64,000 nucleotides of DNA from Saccharopolyspora gloriosae (GTDB lineage: Bacteria > Actinomycetota > Actinomycetes > Mycobacteriales > Pseudonocardiaceae): positions 62,001 through 126,000 of the forward strand of contig NZ_CP059557.1 of assembly GCF_022828475.1 (NCBI RefSeq), given 5' to 3'. Both the position numbers and the translations under genes were made by a program. Position 1 is the first letter of the stretch; each line of letters starts with the position of its first letter. The notes beneath the pieces are model-generated. The model saw nothing but the letters and a program-made list of their open reading frames with translations, was not told where the DNA came from and ran no database searches. This document shows, one piece after another, positions 16,402 through 24,924 of the stretch.

Positions 16402-17673
16402 GTGTCGGGGAAGAATACTGGTGCAGTGCCGGAGCTGTTGACCGAGCGGACCGTGCTGACCGCGCTCGCCGCCCTCGCCGTGCTCGGAATGTTCGTGCTG
16501 CTGTGCCGTTCACGCCGAGTGAGTACCTCGGTGGAGGACGCGATGCTGACGGCCTTGCATCACGTGACAGGAGCTGCACCGTTCCTGCGGTCGGGCATGA
16601 CCCAGGAGTCGGCGGACAAGACCGCACCGCACCTGCGCGAGTTGCTCTCGTGCGTGGCGGTGGGCGTGGTCGATGCCGACGGAACGCTGCTGAGCTGGGA
16701 CGGGGACGCCAACCAGCACTACGCCGACCTGCGCGGCAAGATCGAAGTGGCGTTGCGCGACGGCAAGCGCGAGTACATCGACCACACCGACCTGCTGTGC
16801 GACCAGCGGCCCTGCCTGATGCGGTACGGGGTCGTGGTGCCGCTGGAGGTCGCAGGGGAGATCCGCGGCGTGCTGGTCATCATCAGCGGCGGCGACCGCA
16901 AGCGGCTGCTGCGGGCCGCCAGCGAGGTGGCGCACCACGTGTCCACCCACCTGGAGCTGGCCGAGCTGCAGGAGTCGAAGGAGAAGCTGGCGCGCGCCGA
17001 GGTCCGTGCGCTGCGGGCGCAGATCTCCCCGCACTTCATCTACAACGCGCTCAACACCATCTCCTCGCAGATCCGCAACGATCCGGAGCAGGCCCGCGAC
17101 CTGCTGATGGAGTTCGCGGACTTCACCCGCTACTCGTTCCGCTCCACCGGGCTGTACACGACGCTGGCCGACGAGATCCGCAACATCGACCGCTACCTGA
17201 TCCTGGAGCGCGCGCGGTTCGGCCCGGACCGGTTGAAGGTGCAGCTCAAGATCGCGCCGGAGGTGCTGCCCGTGGTGGTGCCGTTCCTGGCGCTGCAACC
17301 GCTGGTGGAGAACGCGGTGCGGCACGGGCTCGCGACGAAGCCGGGCGGCGGCACGGTGTCGGTGGTCGCCGAGGATCGCGGCTCGGAGGCGTTGATCAGC
17401 GTGGACGACGACGGCATCGGGATGGATCCGAACCGGCTCGACGCGGAGCTGGCGAACGCGCACCTGACGGGCGCGCACGTGGGCCTCGGCAACATCAACA
17501 ACCGGATGCGCGCCACCTTCGGCGACGACTACGGCCTGGTCGTGGAGACCGCGGAGAACGCGGGAATGAAGGTCATCATGCGAGTCCCGAAGTTCGCCCC
17601 CGGCGTACTCCCGCTGCCCGTCGCCGCCTTCGACGAACCCTCTCCCGGCCCCACCGCCCAACCCAGCCACTGA
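16402..17673 (+). CDS. LytS/YpdA-type sensor histidine kinase
   Basis: Sensor kinase of 415-423 residues, partner of the LytTR regulator 1.4 kb downstream. One N-terminal transmembrane segment (VLTALAALAVLGMFVLLC) is followed by a GAF-like sensor region to about residue 180. The His_kinase (PF06580-type) core has the phospho-acceptor in ISPHFIYNALNTISSQI, and the ATPase motifs are LVENAVRHGL, DDDGIGMD and GLGNINNRM. The start may be GTG 16402 or GTG 16426; the latter begins right at the hydrophobic segment. In enterobacteria LytS/LytTR pairs sense pyruvate or similar acids and switch on transporters. Two symporter genes follow the regulator here, which supports the same logic (inference). Confidence 0.92.
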   Translation: MSGKNTGAVPELLTERTVLTALAALAVLGMFVLLCRSRRVSTSVEDAMLTALHHVTGAAPFLRSGMTQESADKTAPHLRELLSCVAVGVVDADGTLLSWDGDANQHYADLRGKIEVALRDGKREYIDHTDLLCDQRPCLMRYGVVVPLEVAGEIRGVLVIISGGDRKRLLRAASEVAHHVSTHLELAELQESKEKLARAEVRALRAQISPHFIYNALNTISSQIRNDPEQARDLLMEFADFTRYSFRSTGLYTTLADEIRNIDRYLILERARFGPDRLKVQLKIAPEVLPVVVPFLALQPLVENAVRHGLATKPGGGTVSVVAEDRGSEALISVDDDGIGMDPNRLDAELANAHLTGAHVGLGNINNRMRATFGDDYGLVVETAENAGMKVIMRVPKFAPGVLPLPVAAFDEPSPGPTAQPSH

Positions 17674-17721
17674 CCCGCCCCGGCTGCACCGCGCCGACCC
17701 GGGCGAATGTGGCCTTCGCCC

Positions 17722-17750
17722 AGTGAGAACGGTCGAATGGGCCGTTCACT
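17722..17750. repeat. Degenerate GAACGG hairpin
   Basis: AGTGAGAACGG (17722-17732) pairs with CCGTTCACT (17742-17750) with a two-base bulge. The sequence resembles the three long GTGAACGGACC hairpins near 24.7-25.0 kb. It follows the LytS gene by about 50 bases and may act as its terminator. Confidence 0.5.
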
Positions 17751-17902
17751 CCGCCGCCGCCGTCAGGTGGACGGCCCGTTCGCCGGGCGGAGGAGGCATT
17801 CACCTCGGGCTCGGGGAGGGGCGGTCCGAGCGGTCTTGAGGTCGGCGGGAACGGGGCGCCGTGATCACCGCCGAGCGGCAGCGGAGCCGGTAGCGTCGAG
17901 GC

Positions 17903-18802
17903 ATGAATGACGACTCTCCGCAGAAGTTCACCGACGTCCTGACCGGCAAGCTCGCTTCGAAACTGCCGCCCAAGCTGGCCGAGCGGGCTGAGCGCGGACC
18001 GGTGGTGGCGGTCGTCAAGCTGCACGGCACGATCACGCCGACGCCCGGTCCCGTCAACCGCGGCACCATCTCGATGCAGACCACCGAGTCGGCGCTGACC
18101 AGGGCGTTCAGCCACGATCGTCTCTCCGCGGTGGTGCTGTCGATCAACTCGCCCGGTGGTGCCCCCACCCAGTCGGCGCTGGTGGCGGACCGGATCCGCG
18201 GGCTGGCCGCGGAGAAGAAGGTGCCGGTGCTGGCGTTCTGCGAGGACGTCGCCGCCTCCGGCGGGTACTGGCTGGCCTGCGCCGCCGACGAGATCTACGC
18301 GCACCGCACCTCGATGGTCGGGTCGGTCGGTGTGGTGAGCGCGAGCTTCGGGCTAGACGGCCTGCTGGAGCGCATCGGCGTGGAACGCCGGGTGTACACG
18401 GCGGGCGAGAACAAGGTCCGGCTGGACCCGTTCAGCCCGGAGAAGGACGAGGACGTGCGCTGGTTGCACGGCTTGCAGACCGAGCTGCACGAGCAGTTCA
18501 CCGATTGGGTGCGGGAGCGGCGCGGCGACAAGCTCAGCAGCACCGAGGAGCTGTTCACCGGTGAGGTGTGGACCGGGGCGCGGGCCAAGGAGCTCGGGCT
18601 CGTGGACGGCCTGGGCACGCTGCGCAGCATCGTGAAGGACAGGTTCCCGAAGGCGCACATCGTGGACGTCGAGCCGCGCAAGCCGCTGCTGGCTCGGCTC
18701 AGCGGGAGCGGACCCGGTGCTCGGCTCGGCCTGGGTGCCTCGGCGTCGTCACTGGTGGAGGCGTTGGAGCAGCGCGCCCAGTGGTCCCGCTTCGGACTGT
18801 GA
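17903..18802 (+). CDS. S49 family (SppA/SohB-like) serine peptidase
   Basis: Putative signal-peptide peptidase of 299 residues using a Ser/Lys dyad. The nucleophile is in EDVAASGGYWLACAAD near residue 118 and the general base is the Lys in GENKVRLDPF near 171. INSPGGAPTQSA and SMVGSVGVVSASF are the oxyanion and substrate-groove blocks. It matches the half-size SppA (about 300 residues), which works as an oligomer. No signal peptide or transmembrane segment is evident, so it is cytoplasmic or peripherally attached. The ATG at 17903 is well placed. It sits between the LytS and LytTR genes, which may only reflect a shared chromosomal order. Confidence 0.92.
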   Translation: MNDDSPQKFTDVLTGKLASKLPPKLAERAERGPVVAVVKLHGTITPTPGPVNRGTISMQTTESALTRAFSHDRLSAVVLSINSPGGAPTQSALVADRIRGLAAEKKVPVLAFCEDVAASGGYWLACAADEIYAHRTSMVGSVGVVSASFGLDGLLERIGVERRVYTAGENKVRLDPFSPEKDEDVRWLHGLQTELHEQFTDWVRERRGDKLSSTEELFTGEVWTGARAKELGLVDGLGTLRSIVKDRFPKAHIVDVEPRKPLLARLSGSGPGARLGLGASASSLVEALEQRAQWSRFGL

Positions 18803-19106
18803 GCGCCCGGCGGAGCGCGTCGTCGGACCTCCGTCGGGCGCGCTTCGCCGACCCCGCCGCCTCCGTGTCCGATCGAACACCGTACGTTGATTCCGCGGCG
18901 TGACACACCTCACTCGCGTGTGCCCGGCGGCGTGCCCTGTGTCGCTCGCCCGAGTGATGCCACGATGATCTGCGCAGCGGCTGCCACGGCATCGCTCAGC
19001 AACGCCGCACGTGCGGGCGGACTCGCGACATCGTCGTCGCGGTGTCCGGGCCGAGAGATCTGATCGTGGACAGTGCGCCACCAGGCGCGGCAGGATTGGC
19101 GTTACA
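18803..19106. other. Gene-free stretch upstream of the LytTR regulator
   Basis: About 300 bases without a credible gene, repeat or strong hairpin. It should contain the promoter of the LytTR regulator. Confidence 0.5.
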
Positions 19107-19967
19107 GTGAGTATTCAACCGGACACCAATGTTCAGCCCGGCGCCTCGGGATTAGTCGTGCTGGCTGTGGACGACGAGATGGCCGGCCTCGACGAGATGA
19201 AGTTCCTGCTCGAGAACAACCCGCGCGTGCAGCGGGTGCTCCTCGCGTTCGACGCCGCCGAGGCGTTGCGCCTGCTGCGCAGCGACGATCAGCTGCGCTC
19301 CCGGGACAGCGAGGAGTCCGTCGTGGACGCGGTGTTCGCCGACGTGTCCATGCCGGGGCTCAGCGGCATGGAACTGGCCAGGGTCCTCAACGCCTTCAAG
19401 CAGCCGCCCTCGCTGGTGTTCATCACCGGACACGAGGAGAACGCGCTGGAGGCGTTCGAGGTGGGCGCCTTGGACTACATCATGAAACCCGCCGACGCCG
19501 ACCGCGTGGACCGCGCGTTGCGCAACATCGAACGCACCAAGGCCGAACGCGCCGCCGGTGACCGGCCGGACGCCCCGGCCGCCGAACTTCCCGCCGCCGA
19601 CGAGGACGAGGTGATCCCTGTGGAGCTGGCCGGAACGACGAAGATGGTGTCCCGCAAGACGGTGCGCTGGGTGGAGGCGCAGGGCGACTACGCGCGCCTG
19701 CACACCACCGACGGCGGGTCGCACCTGGTGCGGATTCCGCTGGCACAGCTGGAGGAACGCTGGGCCGACGCCAACTTCATCCGCATCCACCGGTCGTACC
19801 TGGTGTCGATGTCCCTGGTCAGCGAGCTCCGGATGTCCTCGTCCGGCTATTCGGTGCTGCTCGGCGGCGGCGAACCGAAGGAGCTCCCGGTCAGCAGGCG
19901 CCACACCCGTGAGCTGAAGGACCGGTTGGTGCGCGCGCCCCGGCAGGGCTGGGGGTCGCAGGGATGA
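19107..19967 (+). CDS. LytTR-family response regulator
   Basis: Regulator of 286 residues. The N-terminal receiver domain has VLAVDDEMAGLDEMKFLL, the phospho-Asp in AVFADVSMPGLSG, the Thr in FITGHEENA and the Lys in DYIMKPADADRV. A 45-residue Ala/Asp-rich linker leads to the LytTR DNA-binding domain (VEAQGDYARLHTTDG, FIRIHRSYLVSMSLV, LPVSRRHTRELKDRL). The GTG at 19107 gives the expected receiver start; a longer frame upstream adds only unconserved residues. It is the evident partner of the LytS kinase at 16.4 kb. LytTR domains bind direct repeats, typically upstream of transport genes; the symporter genes that follow are the natural targets (inference). Confidence 0.94.
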   Translation: MSIQPDTNVQPGASGLVVLAVDDEMAGLDEMKFLLENNPRVQRVLLAFDAAEALRLLRSDDQLRSRDSEESVVDAVFADVSMPGLSGMELARVLNAFKQPPSLVFITGHEENALEAFEVGALDYIMKPADADRVDRALRNIERTKAERAAGDRPDAPAAELPAADEDEVIPVELAGTTKMVSRKTVRWVEAQGDYARLHTTDGGSHLVRIPLAQLEERWADANFIRIHRSYLVSMSLVSELRMSSSGYSVLLGGGEPKELPVSRRHTRELKDRLVRAPRQGWGSQG

Positions 19968-19992
19968 GCCGCCGCCACCCGGCCGGTAGGGC

Positions 19993-20388
19993 ATGACGCC
20001 GGAGCAGCCGACGAGCGCACCCGGGGGGCGCCGTCCTCGTCGGCAACGGGTGGTTCTGTCCGATCGGCGCCACGGAGCGCCCGTACCCCGTACGATCATG
20101 GAACTGGAGGAGCAGACCAGCGTCGGTGAGGTGCTGGTCCGTTATCTGGTGCGCGCCCAGCTGCGGAGCGCGCTGCTGATGACGGGACTGCTCGGGGCAG
20201 GCCTGTTCGGGCTGCCGCTGCTGTTCTACGTGCTGCCGTCGCTGGGAGACATGGTGATCGCCGGAATCCGGTTACCTTGGCTGGTGCTCGGGGTGTTGCC
20301 GTACCCGTTCATGGCGTTGCTCGGTTTCTGGTATTCGCGGGCCGCGGCTCGGCATGAGCGCGACTTCCTGCACATGATCGAGCGGTAG
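19993..20388 (+). CDS. Small two-helix membrane protein preceding a symporter
   Basis: Hypothetical protein of 131 residues with a basic N-terminus and two transmembrane segments (LLMTGLLGAGLFGLPLLFYV and LPWLVLGVLPYPFMALLGFW), ending in a charged tail. The position, 14 bases before a sodium:solute symporter gene, and the topology match the DUF485 (YjcH-like) proteins that accompany ActP, although the sequence is different. It may be an accessory subunit of the next gene's transporter (inference). The true start could be the ATG at 20098. Confidence 0.75.
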   Translation: MTPEQPTSAPGGRRPRRQRVVLSDRRHGAPVPRTIMELEEQTSVGEVLVRYLVRAQLRSALLMTGLLGAGLFGLPLLFYVLPSLGDMVIAGIRLPWLVLGVLPYPFMALLGFWYSRAAARHERDFLHMIER

Positions 20389-20402
20389 CGGAGGGTTCGG
20401 CG

Positions 20403-22190
20403 GTGCCGGAGGTCTCCGTTATCTGGACGTTGGGCGGAATCGCCGTCGTGGTGCTGGCGACGTTCGCCATCGGTGCTTGGGGTTCGAGCCACGCGCGCGC
20501 CACTTCGGACCTGCACCGCGCACGGCGGCTGGTCCGCGAGGAGCGCAACGCCGCGGCCATCTCGGGCGAGTACCTGTCGGCGGCGTCGTTCCTGGGCGTG
20601 GCCGGGCTGATCCTCAAGGACGGTTCGAGCGCGCTGTGGTATCCGATCGGGTTCGCTTCCGGGTATCTGGCGGTCATGTTGTTCATCGCGGCGCCGCTGC
20701 GCCGTTCCGGGGCCTACACGGTGCCCGATTTCGCCGTGGTGCGGCTGGATTCGCCGTGGCTGCGCTGGTTCACCACCGCGTTCGTCGTGGTGATCGGCTG
20801 GTTGTACCTGGTGCCGCAGTTCCAGGCGGCCGGGCTGACGTTCGCCGTGATCGCCGAGGTGCCCGCCTGGGCGGGGGCGGTGGCGCTGCTGCCGGTGGTG
20901 CTGGCCAGCGTGTTCAGCGGCGGCATGCGCGCGGTGACGCTGGTCCAGGCGTTCCAGTACTGGCTGAAGCTGTTCGCGATCACGTTCCCGGCGTTCGTCC
21001 TGTTCGCGGTGTTCCTGCTGGGCGGTTCGGCGCAGGAGCGGCTCAACGCGCCCGGACCGGTCTTCGAGCGCGACACGAGCGTGGAAGTCGAGACCTCGGT
21101 GACGTTGCAGGTGACCGAGCCGACGTGGCTTCGGGTCACCGGGACGCGGGATTCGCCGCCGGATCCGCTGAAGACGAGCGGGACGGCCGACGTGTGGGTG
21201 AAGCCCGGCGACTACGAGGTGGACGCGGGCAGCGCGCTGTCGTTCCCCGCCGGTGCCGCGGTGCCGGTGGTGGCCGGTGCGGAGGCGGACAACGGTTCGT
21301 GGATGCATCCCGGCAGCGATGATTCGGCGTCGCTGGCCGGTACGTACTCGCTGATCCTCGCGACCTTCCTCGGCACGATGGGGTTGCCGCACGTGCTGGT
21401 CCGCTTCTACTCGAACCCGAGCGGGCACGGTGCGCGGCGCACGGCGCTGTTCGTGCTGATCCTGCTGGGCACCTTCTACCTGTTCCCGACGGTGCTGGGC
21501 CTGCTGTCCCGGCTCTTCACGCCGAAGTTGCTGGCCACGGGCGAGACGGACGCGGCAGTGCTGCTGTTGCCGCACGCGATGCTCGACAACTGGCTGGGCG
21601 CGCTGCTGGCGGCGTTGACGGCGGCGGGCGCGTTCGCGGCGTTCGTGTCGACCTCCTCCGGCCTGGTGGTGAGCGTCGCCGGGGTGGTGTCGTCGAACTT
21701 TCAGCGGGTCAAGAACTGGCAGCTGCCCGTTTTGCTGCTGCTCACCGCGGTGGTGCCGATGGGTTTGGCGCTGCTGGTGTCCGATCAGGACCTGGCGCGC
21801 AGCGTCGGGCTGGCGTTCGCGATGGCGGCGTCCACGTTCTGCCCGCTGCTGGTGCTGGGCGTGTGGTGGCGGCGGTTGACGGCGTTCGGCGCCGCGGCGG
21901 GCTTGCTGGCCGGTGGCGGCCTGGTGCTGGCGGCGTTGGCGGTGAGCGTGGTGCGGCCGGACGCGGGCGGCTTGTTCGGGGAGCTGGTCCGCCAGCCCGC
22001 GTTGGTGAGCGTGCCCGTTGCGTTCGCGGCGATGGTGCTGGTCAGCTTGGGAACGCGGCGGCAGGTTCCGGAGGGAGTGTCGCGGATGATGCTGCGGATG
22101 CACGCGCCGGATCGGCTGGGGTTCCAGGACGATCCGCGTACCCGCAAGCCGATGCCGGCCAAGGAATCCGGCGGTCGCCACCGCCGTTGA
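20403..22190 (+). CDS. Sodium:solute symporter (SSS family), acetate/monocarboxylate type
   Basis: Secondary transporter of 595 residues with about 13 transmembrane segments, related to ActP. Family blocks include AAISGEYLSAASFLGVAGLI, GTMGLPHVLVRFYSNPSG and FAAFVSTSSGLVVSVAGVVS. It is longer than ActP (about 550) because of an extracytoplasmic insertion near residues 215-300, rich in Thr, Val and Glu, with beta character (VEVETSVTLQVTEP). That insertion is unusual for the family and might bind substrate or the cell wall. The start is GTG 20403, with GGAGGG upstream. It follows a small membrane-protein gene by 14 bases; the set parallels the DUF485-actP pair downstream. Confidence 0.9.
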   Translation: MPEVSVIWTLGGIAVVVLATFAIGAWGSSHARATSDLHRARRLVREERNAAAISGEYLSAASFLGVAGLILKDGSSALWYPIGFASGYLAVMLFIAAPLRRSGAYTVPDFAVVRLDSPWLRWFTTAFVVVIGWLYLVPQFQAAGLTFAVIAEVPAWAGAVALLPVVLASVFSGGMRAVTLVQAFQYWLKLFAITFPAFVLFAVFLLGGSAQERLNAPGPVFERDTSVEVETSVTLQVTEPTWLRVTGTRDSPPDPLKTSGTADVWVKPGDYEVDAGSALSFPAGAAVPVVAGAEADNGSWMHPGSDDSASLAGTYSLILATFLGTMGLPHVLVRFYSNPSGHGARRTALFVLILLGTFYLFPTVLGLLSRLFTPKLLATGETDAAVLLLPHAMLDNWLGALLAALTAAGAFAAFVSTSSGLVVSVAGVVSSNFQRVKNWQLPVLLLLTAVVPMGLALLVSDQDLARSVGLAFAMAASTFCPLLVLGVWWRRLTAFGAAAGLLAGGGLVLAALAVSVVRPDAGGLFGELVRQPALVSVPVAFAAMVLVSLGTRRQVPEGVSRMMLRMHAPDRLGFQDDPRTRKPMPAKESGGRHRR

Positions 22191-22244
22191 TCCGTTCGGT
22201 GCGCCGGTGGACACCCGTTCACCGCGCTCCCCGCATCTCCCCGC

Positions 22245-22258
22245 CCCCCTTGTGGGGG
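22245..22258 (+). terminator. Short GC hairpin after the symporter gene
   Basis: CCCCC (22245-22249), TTGT loop, GGGGG (22254-22258), 55 bases after the symporter stop. There is no T tract. It is a weak terminator candidate only. Confidence 0.35.
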
Positions 22259-22494
22259 ACGGCATTGGGGGAGAGTTCGCCTGCGCTGCAGTTCAACGGC
22301 GATGCACGTAGCGTCACTGAGCAATTTCGCGAGAACTTCGACCGAGTTGTCCACCGGCGCGACCGCCCTGGGAAATGTTGTTCTCGCGCAGCCGATTCGA
22401 CCGGACGGTCCGGACTAACCGGGCGAACGGACCAAGCCTCGAGAAAACCTCGTGATCTCCTGACCTGCTTGGGGGAAGCCAGATGAAGATCCGA

Positions 22495-22508
22495 GTGACA
22501 GAGGTCAC
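22495..22508. promoter_or_regulatory. Crp/GlxR-like site upstream of DUF485-actP
   Basis: GTGACAGAGGTCAC fits the GTGA-N6-TCAC core of actinobacterial Crp/GlxR sites. The 12-mer GACAGAGGTCAC recurs at 22627-22638, 44 bases before the DUF485 start, where only the right half-site is intact. Acetate uptake genes are known Crp/GlxR targets in related bacteria. As a 12-base direct repeat it could instead be a LytTR site. Confidence 0.5.
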
Positions 22509-22554
22509 GGTGCGTGGCAGGCTCTAGTACCTGCGGCTGATCTGAACACCCAGC

Positions 22555-22570
22555 GGATTGATATCAATCC
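22555..22570. promoter_or_regulatory. Perfect 16-bp palindrome, candidate operator
   Basis: GGATTGATATCAATCC is a perfect palindrome, unusually AT-rich for this genome. It is nested inside a wider inverted repeat (ATCTGAA at 22540-22546 and TTCAGAT at 22584-22590). It lies about 112 bases before the DUF485-actP operon. This is a strong candidate for a dimeric repressor or activator site; the protein is unknown. Confidence 0.55.
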
Positions 22571-22681
22571 ACTTTCGGGTCTTTTCAGATTCGGACGAAC
22601 TACGTAGCGTTCGCGCGGCGATTAGAGACAGAGGTCACACGGCGCCGGTGAGTGCGGCCTCTCCGACTCAGGAGGACAACC

Positions 22682-23032
22682 GTGAGCTCCACGGGTCAGA
22701 GCGATCCCAGTTCCGGCATCGATGCCGAAACCTGGGCCGCTGCCCAGAACAGCCCCGAATTCGCGACGCTGCGCCAACGACTGCGCAAGTTCGTCTTCCC
22801 GGTATCGGCGATCTTCCTCGTCTGGTACCTGGTCTACGTCCTGCTCGCCGACTACGCCCACGGATTCATGAGCATCAAGCTCGTCGGCAACATCAACGTC
22901 GGGCTGGTGCTCGGGCTGCTGCAGTTCGTCTCCACCTTCCTCATCACGACCCTCTACGTCCGGTACGCCAACAAGAACCTGGACCCGGTCGCCGAGCAGA
23001 TCCGCGAACGCGTTGAAGGAGAGCAGCGGTGA
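22682..23032 (+). CDS. DUF485 membrane protein, ActP partner
   Basis: Protein of 116 residues of the DUF485 (YjcH) family, always found next to ActP-type symporters and thought to be an accessory subunit. A soluble N-terminus (AETWAAAQNSPEFATLRQRL) precedes two transmembrane segments (FPVSAIFLVWYLVYVLLADY and LVLGLLQFVSTFLITTLYVR). DYAHGFM and YVRYANKNLDP are family-typical. The GTG at 22682 has AGGAGG at ideal spacing. Its stop overlaps the actP GTG (GTGA), so translation is coupled. Confidence 0.94.
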   Translation: MSSTGQSDPSSGIDAETWAAAQNSPEFATLRQRLRKFVFPVSAIFLVWYLVYVLLADYAHGFMSIKLVGNINVGLVLGLLQFVSTFLITTLYVRYANKNLDPVAEQIRERVEGEQR

Positions 23033-24675
23033 TCAGCAGATTCCAACCCGTGCTCGCCCATCCCCACCTGGCTCAGGCGCCCGATCCCGCGGCGAACCGA
23101 TGGCTCAACATCGGCATCTTCGGGCTGTTCGTCCTGGTCACCATGGTGGTCGTGTTCCGCGCCAGCCGGAATACGAAGACCGCCTCGGACTACTACGCGG
23201 CGGGCCGCGCGTTCAGCGGGCCGCAGAACGGCATCGCGATCTCCGGCGACTACCTGTCGGCCGCGTCGTTCCTCGGCATCGCCGGAGCGATCGCGGTGTA
23301 CGGCTACGACGGGTTCCTCTACTCGATCGGGTTCCTGGTCGCGTGGCTGGTGGCGTTGCTGCTGGTCGCGGAGCTGTTGCGGAACACCGGCCGCTACACG
23401 ATGGCCGACGTGCTGAGCTTCCGGATGCGGGAACGCCCGGTGCGCACCGCGGCCTCGCTGTCCACGCTGGCGGTGTCGTTCTTCTACCTGCTCGCCCAGA
23501 TGGCCGGTGCCGGTGGCCTGATCGCGCTGCTGCTGGGCATCGAGAACAAGGCGCAACAGGGGATCGTGATCGCCGTGGTCGGCGCGCTGATGATCCTGTA
23601 CGTGCTGGTCGGCGGCATGAAGGGCACCACGTGGGTGCAGATCATCAAGGCCGCGCTGCTGATCGCGGGCGCGTTCGTGATGACCGTGTGGGTGCTCGCG
23701 AAGTTCGGGTTCAACCTGTCCGGCCTGCTCGGGTCGGCGGTGGAACGGGCCGGTGCCGGCGGCGACGCGCTGCTCAACCCCGGTGCGCAGTACGGCGAGT
23801 CCAACGCGAGCAGGCTCGACTTCCTGTCGCTGGGCATCGCGCTGGTGCTGGGCACCGCCGGACTGCCGCACGTGCTGATGCGCTTCTACACGGTGCCCAC
23901 CGCGAAGGAAGCGCGACGTTCGGTGGTCTGGTCGATCTGGCTGATCGGCATGTTCTACCTGTTCACGCTGGTGCTCGGATACGGCGCGGGAGCCATGGTC
24001 GGGCCGGAGGCGATCAAGGACGCGCCGGGCGGGGTGAACTCCGCTGCGCCGCTGCTGGCGTTGGAGCTGGGCGGGCCGCTGCTGCTCGGGTTCATCTCGG
24101 CGGTCGCGTTCGCCACCATCCTCGCCGTCGTCGCGGGACTGACGATCACCGCTTCGGCCTCGTTCGCGCACGACATCTACGCGAACGTGATCAAGAAGGG
24201 GAAGGTCGACGACAAGCAGCAGGAGGTGAAGGTCGCCCGGATCACCGCGGTGGTGATCGGCATCGTGTCGATCCTCGGCGGGATCGCGGCGAACGGCCAG
24301 AACGTGGCGTTCCTGGTGGCGCTGGCGTTCGCGGTGGCGGCCTCGGCGAACCTGCCGACGTTGCTGTACTCGCTGTTCTGGAAGCGGTTCAACACTTCCG
24401 GGGCGCTGTGGAGCATCTACGGCGGGCTCACCGTGACCATCGTGCTGATCGTGTTCTCGCCCGCGGTCAGCGGCGGTGAGGAGGCGATGTTCCCGTCGCT
24501 GGACTTCGCGTGGTTCCCGTTGAAGAACCCCGGTCTGGTCTCGATTCCGCTGTCCTTCCTGCTCGGCTACCTCGGCACGATCCTGAGCAAGGAGCCGCAC
24601 AACGCCGAGAAGTTCGCCGAGATGGAGGTCCGCTCCCTCACCGGCGCCGGAGCGGAGAAGGCCACCGAGCACTGA
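23029..24675 (+). CDS. actP: Cation/acetate symporter ActP
   Basis: Sodium-coupled importer of acetate and related short monocarboxylates in the cytoplasmic membrane; 548 residues with about 13 transmembrane segments. Family signatures: SDYYAAGRAFSGPQNGIAIS, GDYLSAASFLGIAGAIA, MAGAGGLIALLLGI, GTAGLPHVLMRFYTVP and SASFAHDIYANVIKKGK. The GTG at 23029 overlaps the DUF485 stop. The operon lies downstream of a LytS/LytTR pair and behind a Crp/GlxR-like site and a palindrome, suggesting control by acid availability and cAMP (inference). Three long hairpins follow the stop. Confidence 0.95.
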   Translation: MISRFQPVLAHPHLAQAPDPAANRWLNIGIFGLFVLVTMVVVFRASRNTKTASDYYAAGRAFSGPQNGIAISGDYLSAASFLGIAGAIAVYGYDGFLYSIGFLVAWLVALLLVAELLRNTGRYTMADVLSFRMRERPVRTAASLSTLAVSFFYLLAQMAGAGGLIALLLGIENKAQQGIVIAVVGALMILYVLVGGMKGTTWVQIIKAALLIAGAFVMTVWVLAKFGFNLSGLLGSAVERAGAGGDALLNPGAQYGESNASRLDFLSLGIALVLGTAGLPHVLMRFYTVPTAKEARRSVVWSIWLIGMFYLFTLVLGYGAGAMVGPEAIKDAPGGVNSAAPLLALELGGPLLLGFISAVAFATILAVVAGLTITASASFAHDIYANVIKKGKVDDKQQEVKVARITAVVIGIVSILGGIAANGQNVAFLVALAFAVAASANLPTLLYSLFWKRFNTSGALWSIYGGLTVTIVLIVFSPAVSGGEEAMFPSLDFAWFPLKNPGLVSIPLSFLLGYLGTILSKEPHNAEKFAEMEVRSLTGAGAEKATEH

Positions 24676-24684
24676 TCCCCCGGA

Positions 24685-24731
24685 GTGAACGGACCGTTCG
24701 TCCAACGGGATGGGACGAACGGTCCGTTCAC
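24685..24731. repeat. Long hairpin 1 of 3 (GTGAACGGACC family)
   Basis: A perfect 19-base inverted repeat: GTGAACGGACCGTTCGTCC (24685-24703) and its complement (24713-24731), with a 9-base loop. It starts 10 bases after the actP stop. Each arm itself contains the palindrome GAACGGACCGTTC-like core. There is no T tract. It can serve as a terminator for actP or as a REP-like element. Confidence 0.8.
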
Positions 24732-24803
24732 CCACTCCCGATCGGCATGGCCGCCGGGCGCCCCGGGCGCTCGCCGGCCGGTCGGTGCCGCTCGGGTTCC
24801 CCG

Positions 24804-24852
24804 AGTGAACGGACCGTTCGTCCAAGCTGATTGGACGAACGGTCCGTTCACT
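24804..24852. repeat. Long hairpin 2 of 3
   Basis: A 22-base stem (24804-24825 with 24831-24852) around a 5-base loop (GCTGA), built on the same arm sequence as hairpin 1. It begins about 120 bases after hairpin 1; the sequence between them is not repeated. Confidence 0.8.
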
Positions 24853-24856
24853 TCTT

Positions 24857-24890
24857 CCGAGCCGAGCCGAGCCGAGCCGAGCCGAGCCGG
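24857..24890. repeat. Short tandem repeat (GAGCC)n
   Basis: About six consecutive copies of the pentamer GAGCC between hairpins 2 and 3. A simple-sequence tract of this kind is prone to slippage and could vary between strains. Confidence 0.8.
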
Positions 24891-24924
24891 GGCGTGCCGG
24901 TGCCGGCTCTGGGCTTCGGTTGTG

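Noticed and set aside
20226-22265. Long minus-strand frame opposite the first symporter
   Set aside because: Rich in Arg, Gln and His without structure; the plus strand encodes a clear SSS transporter.
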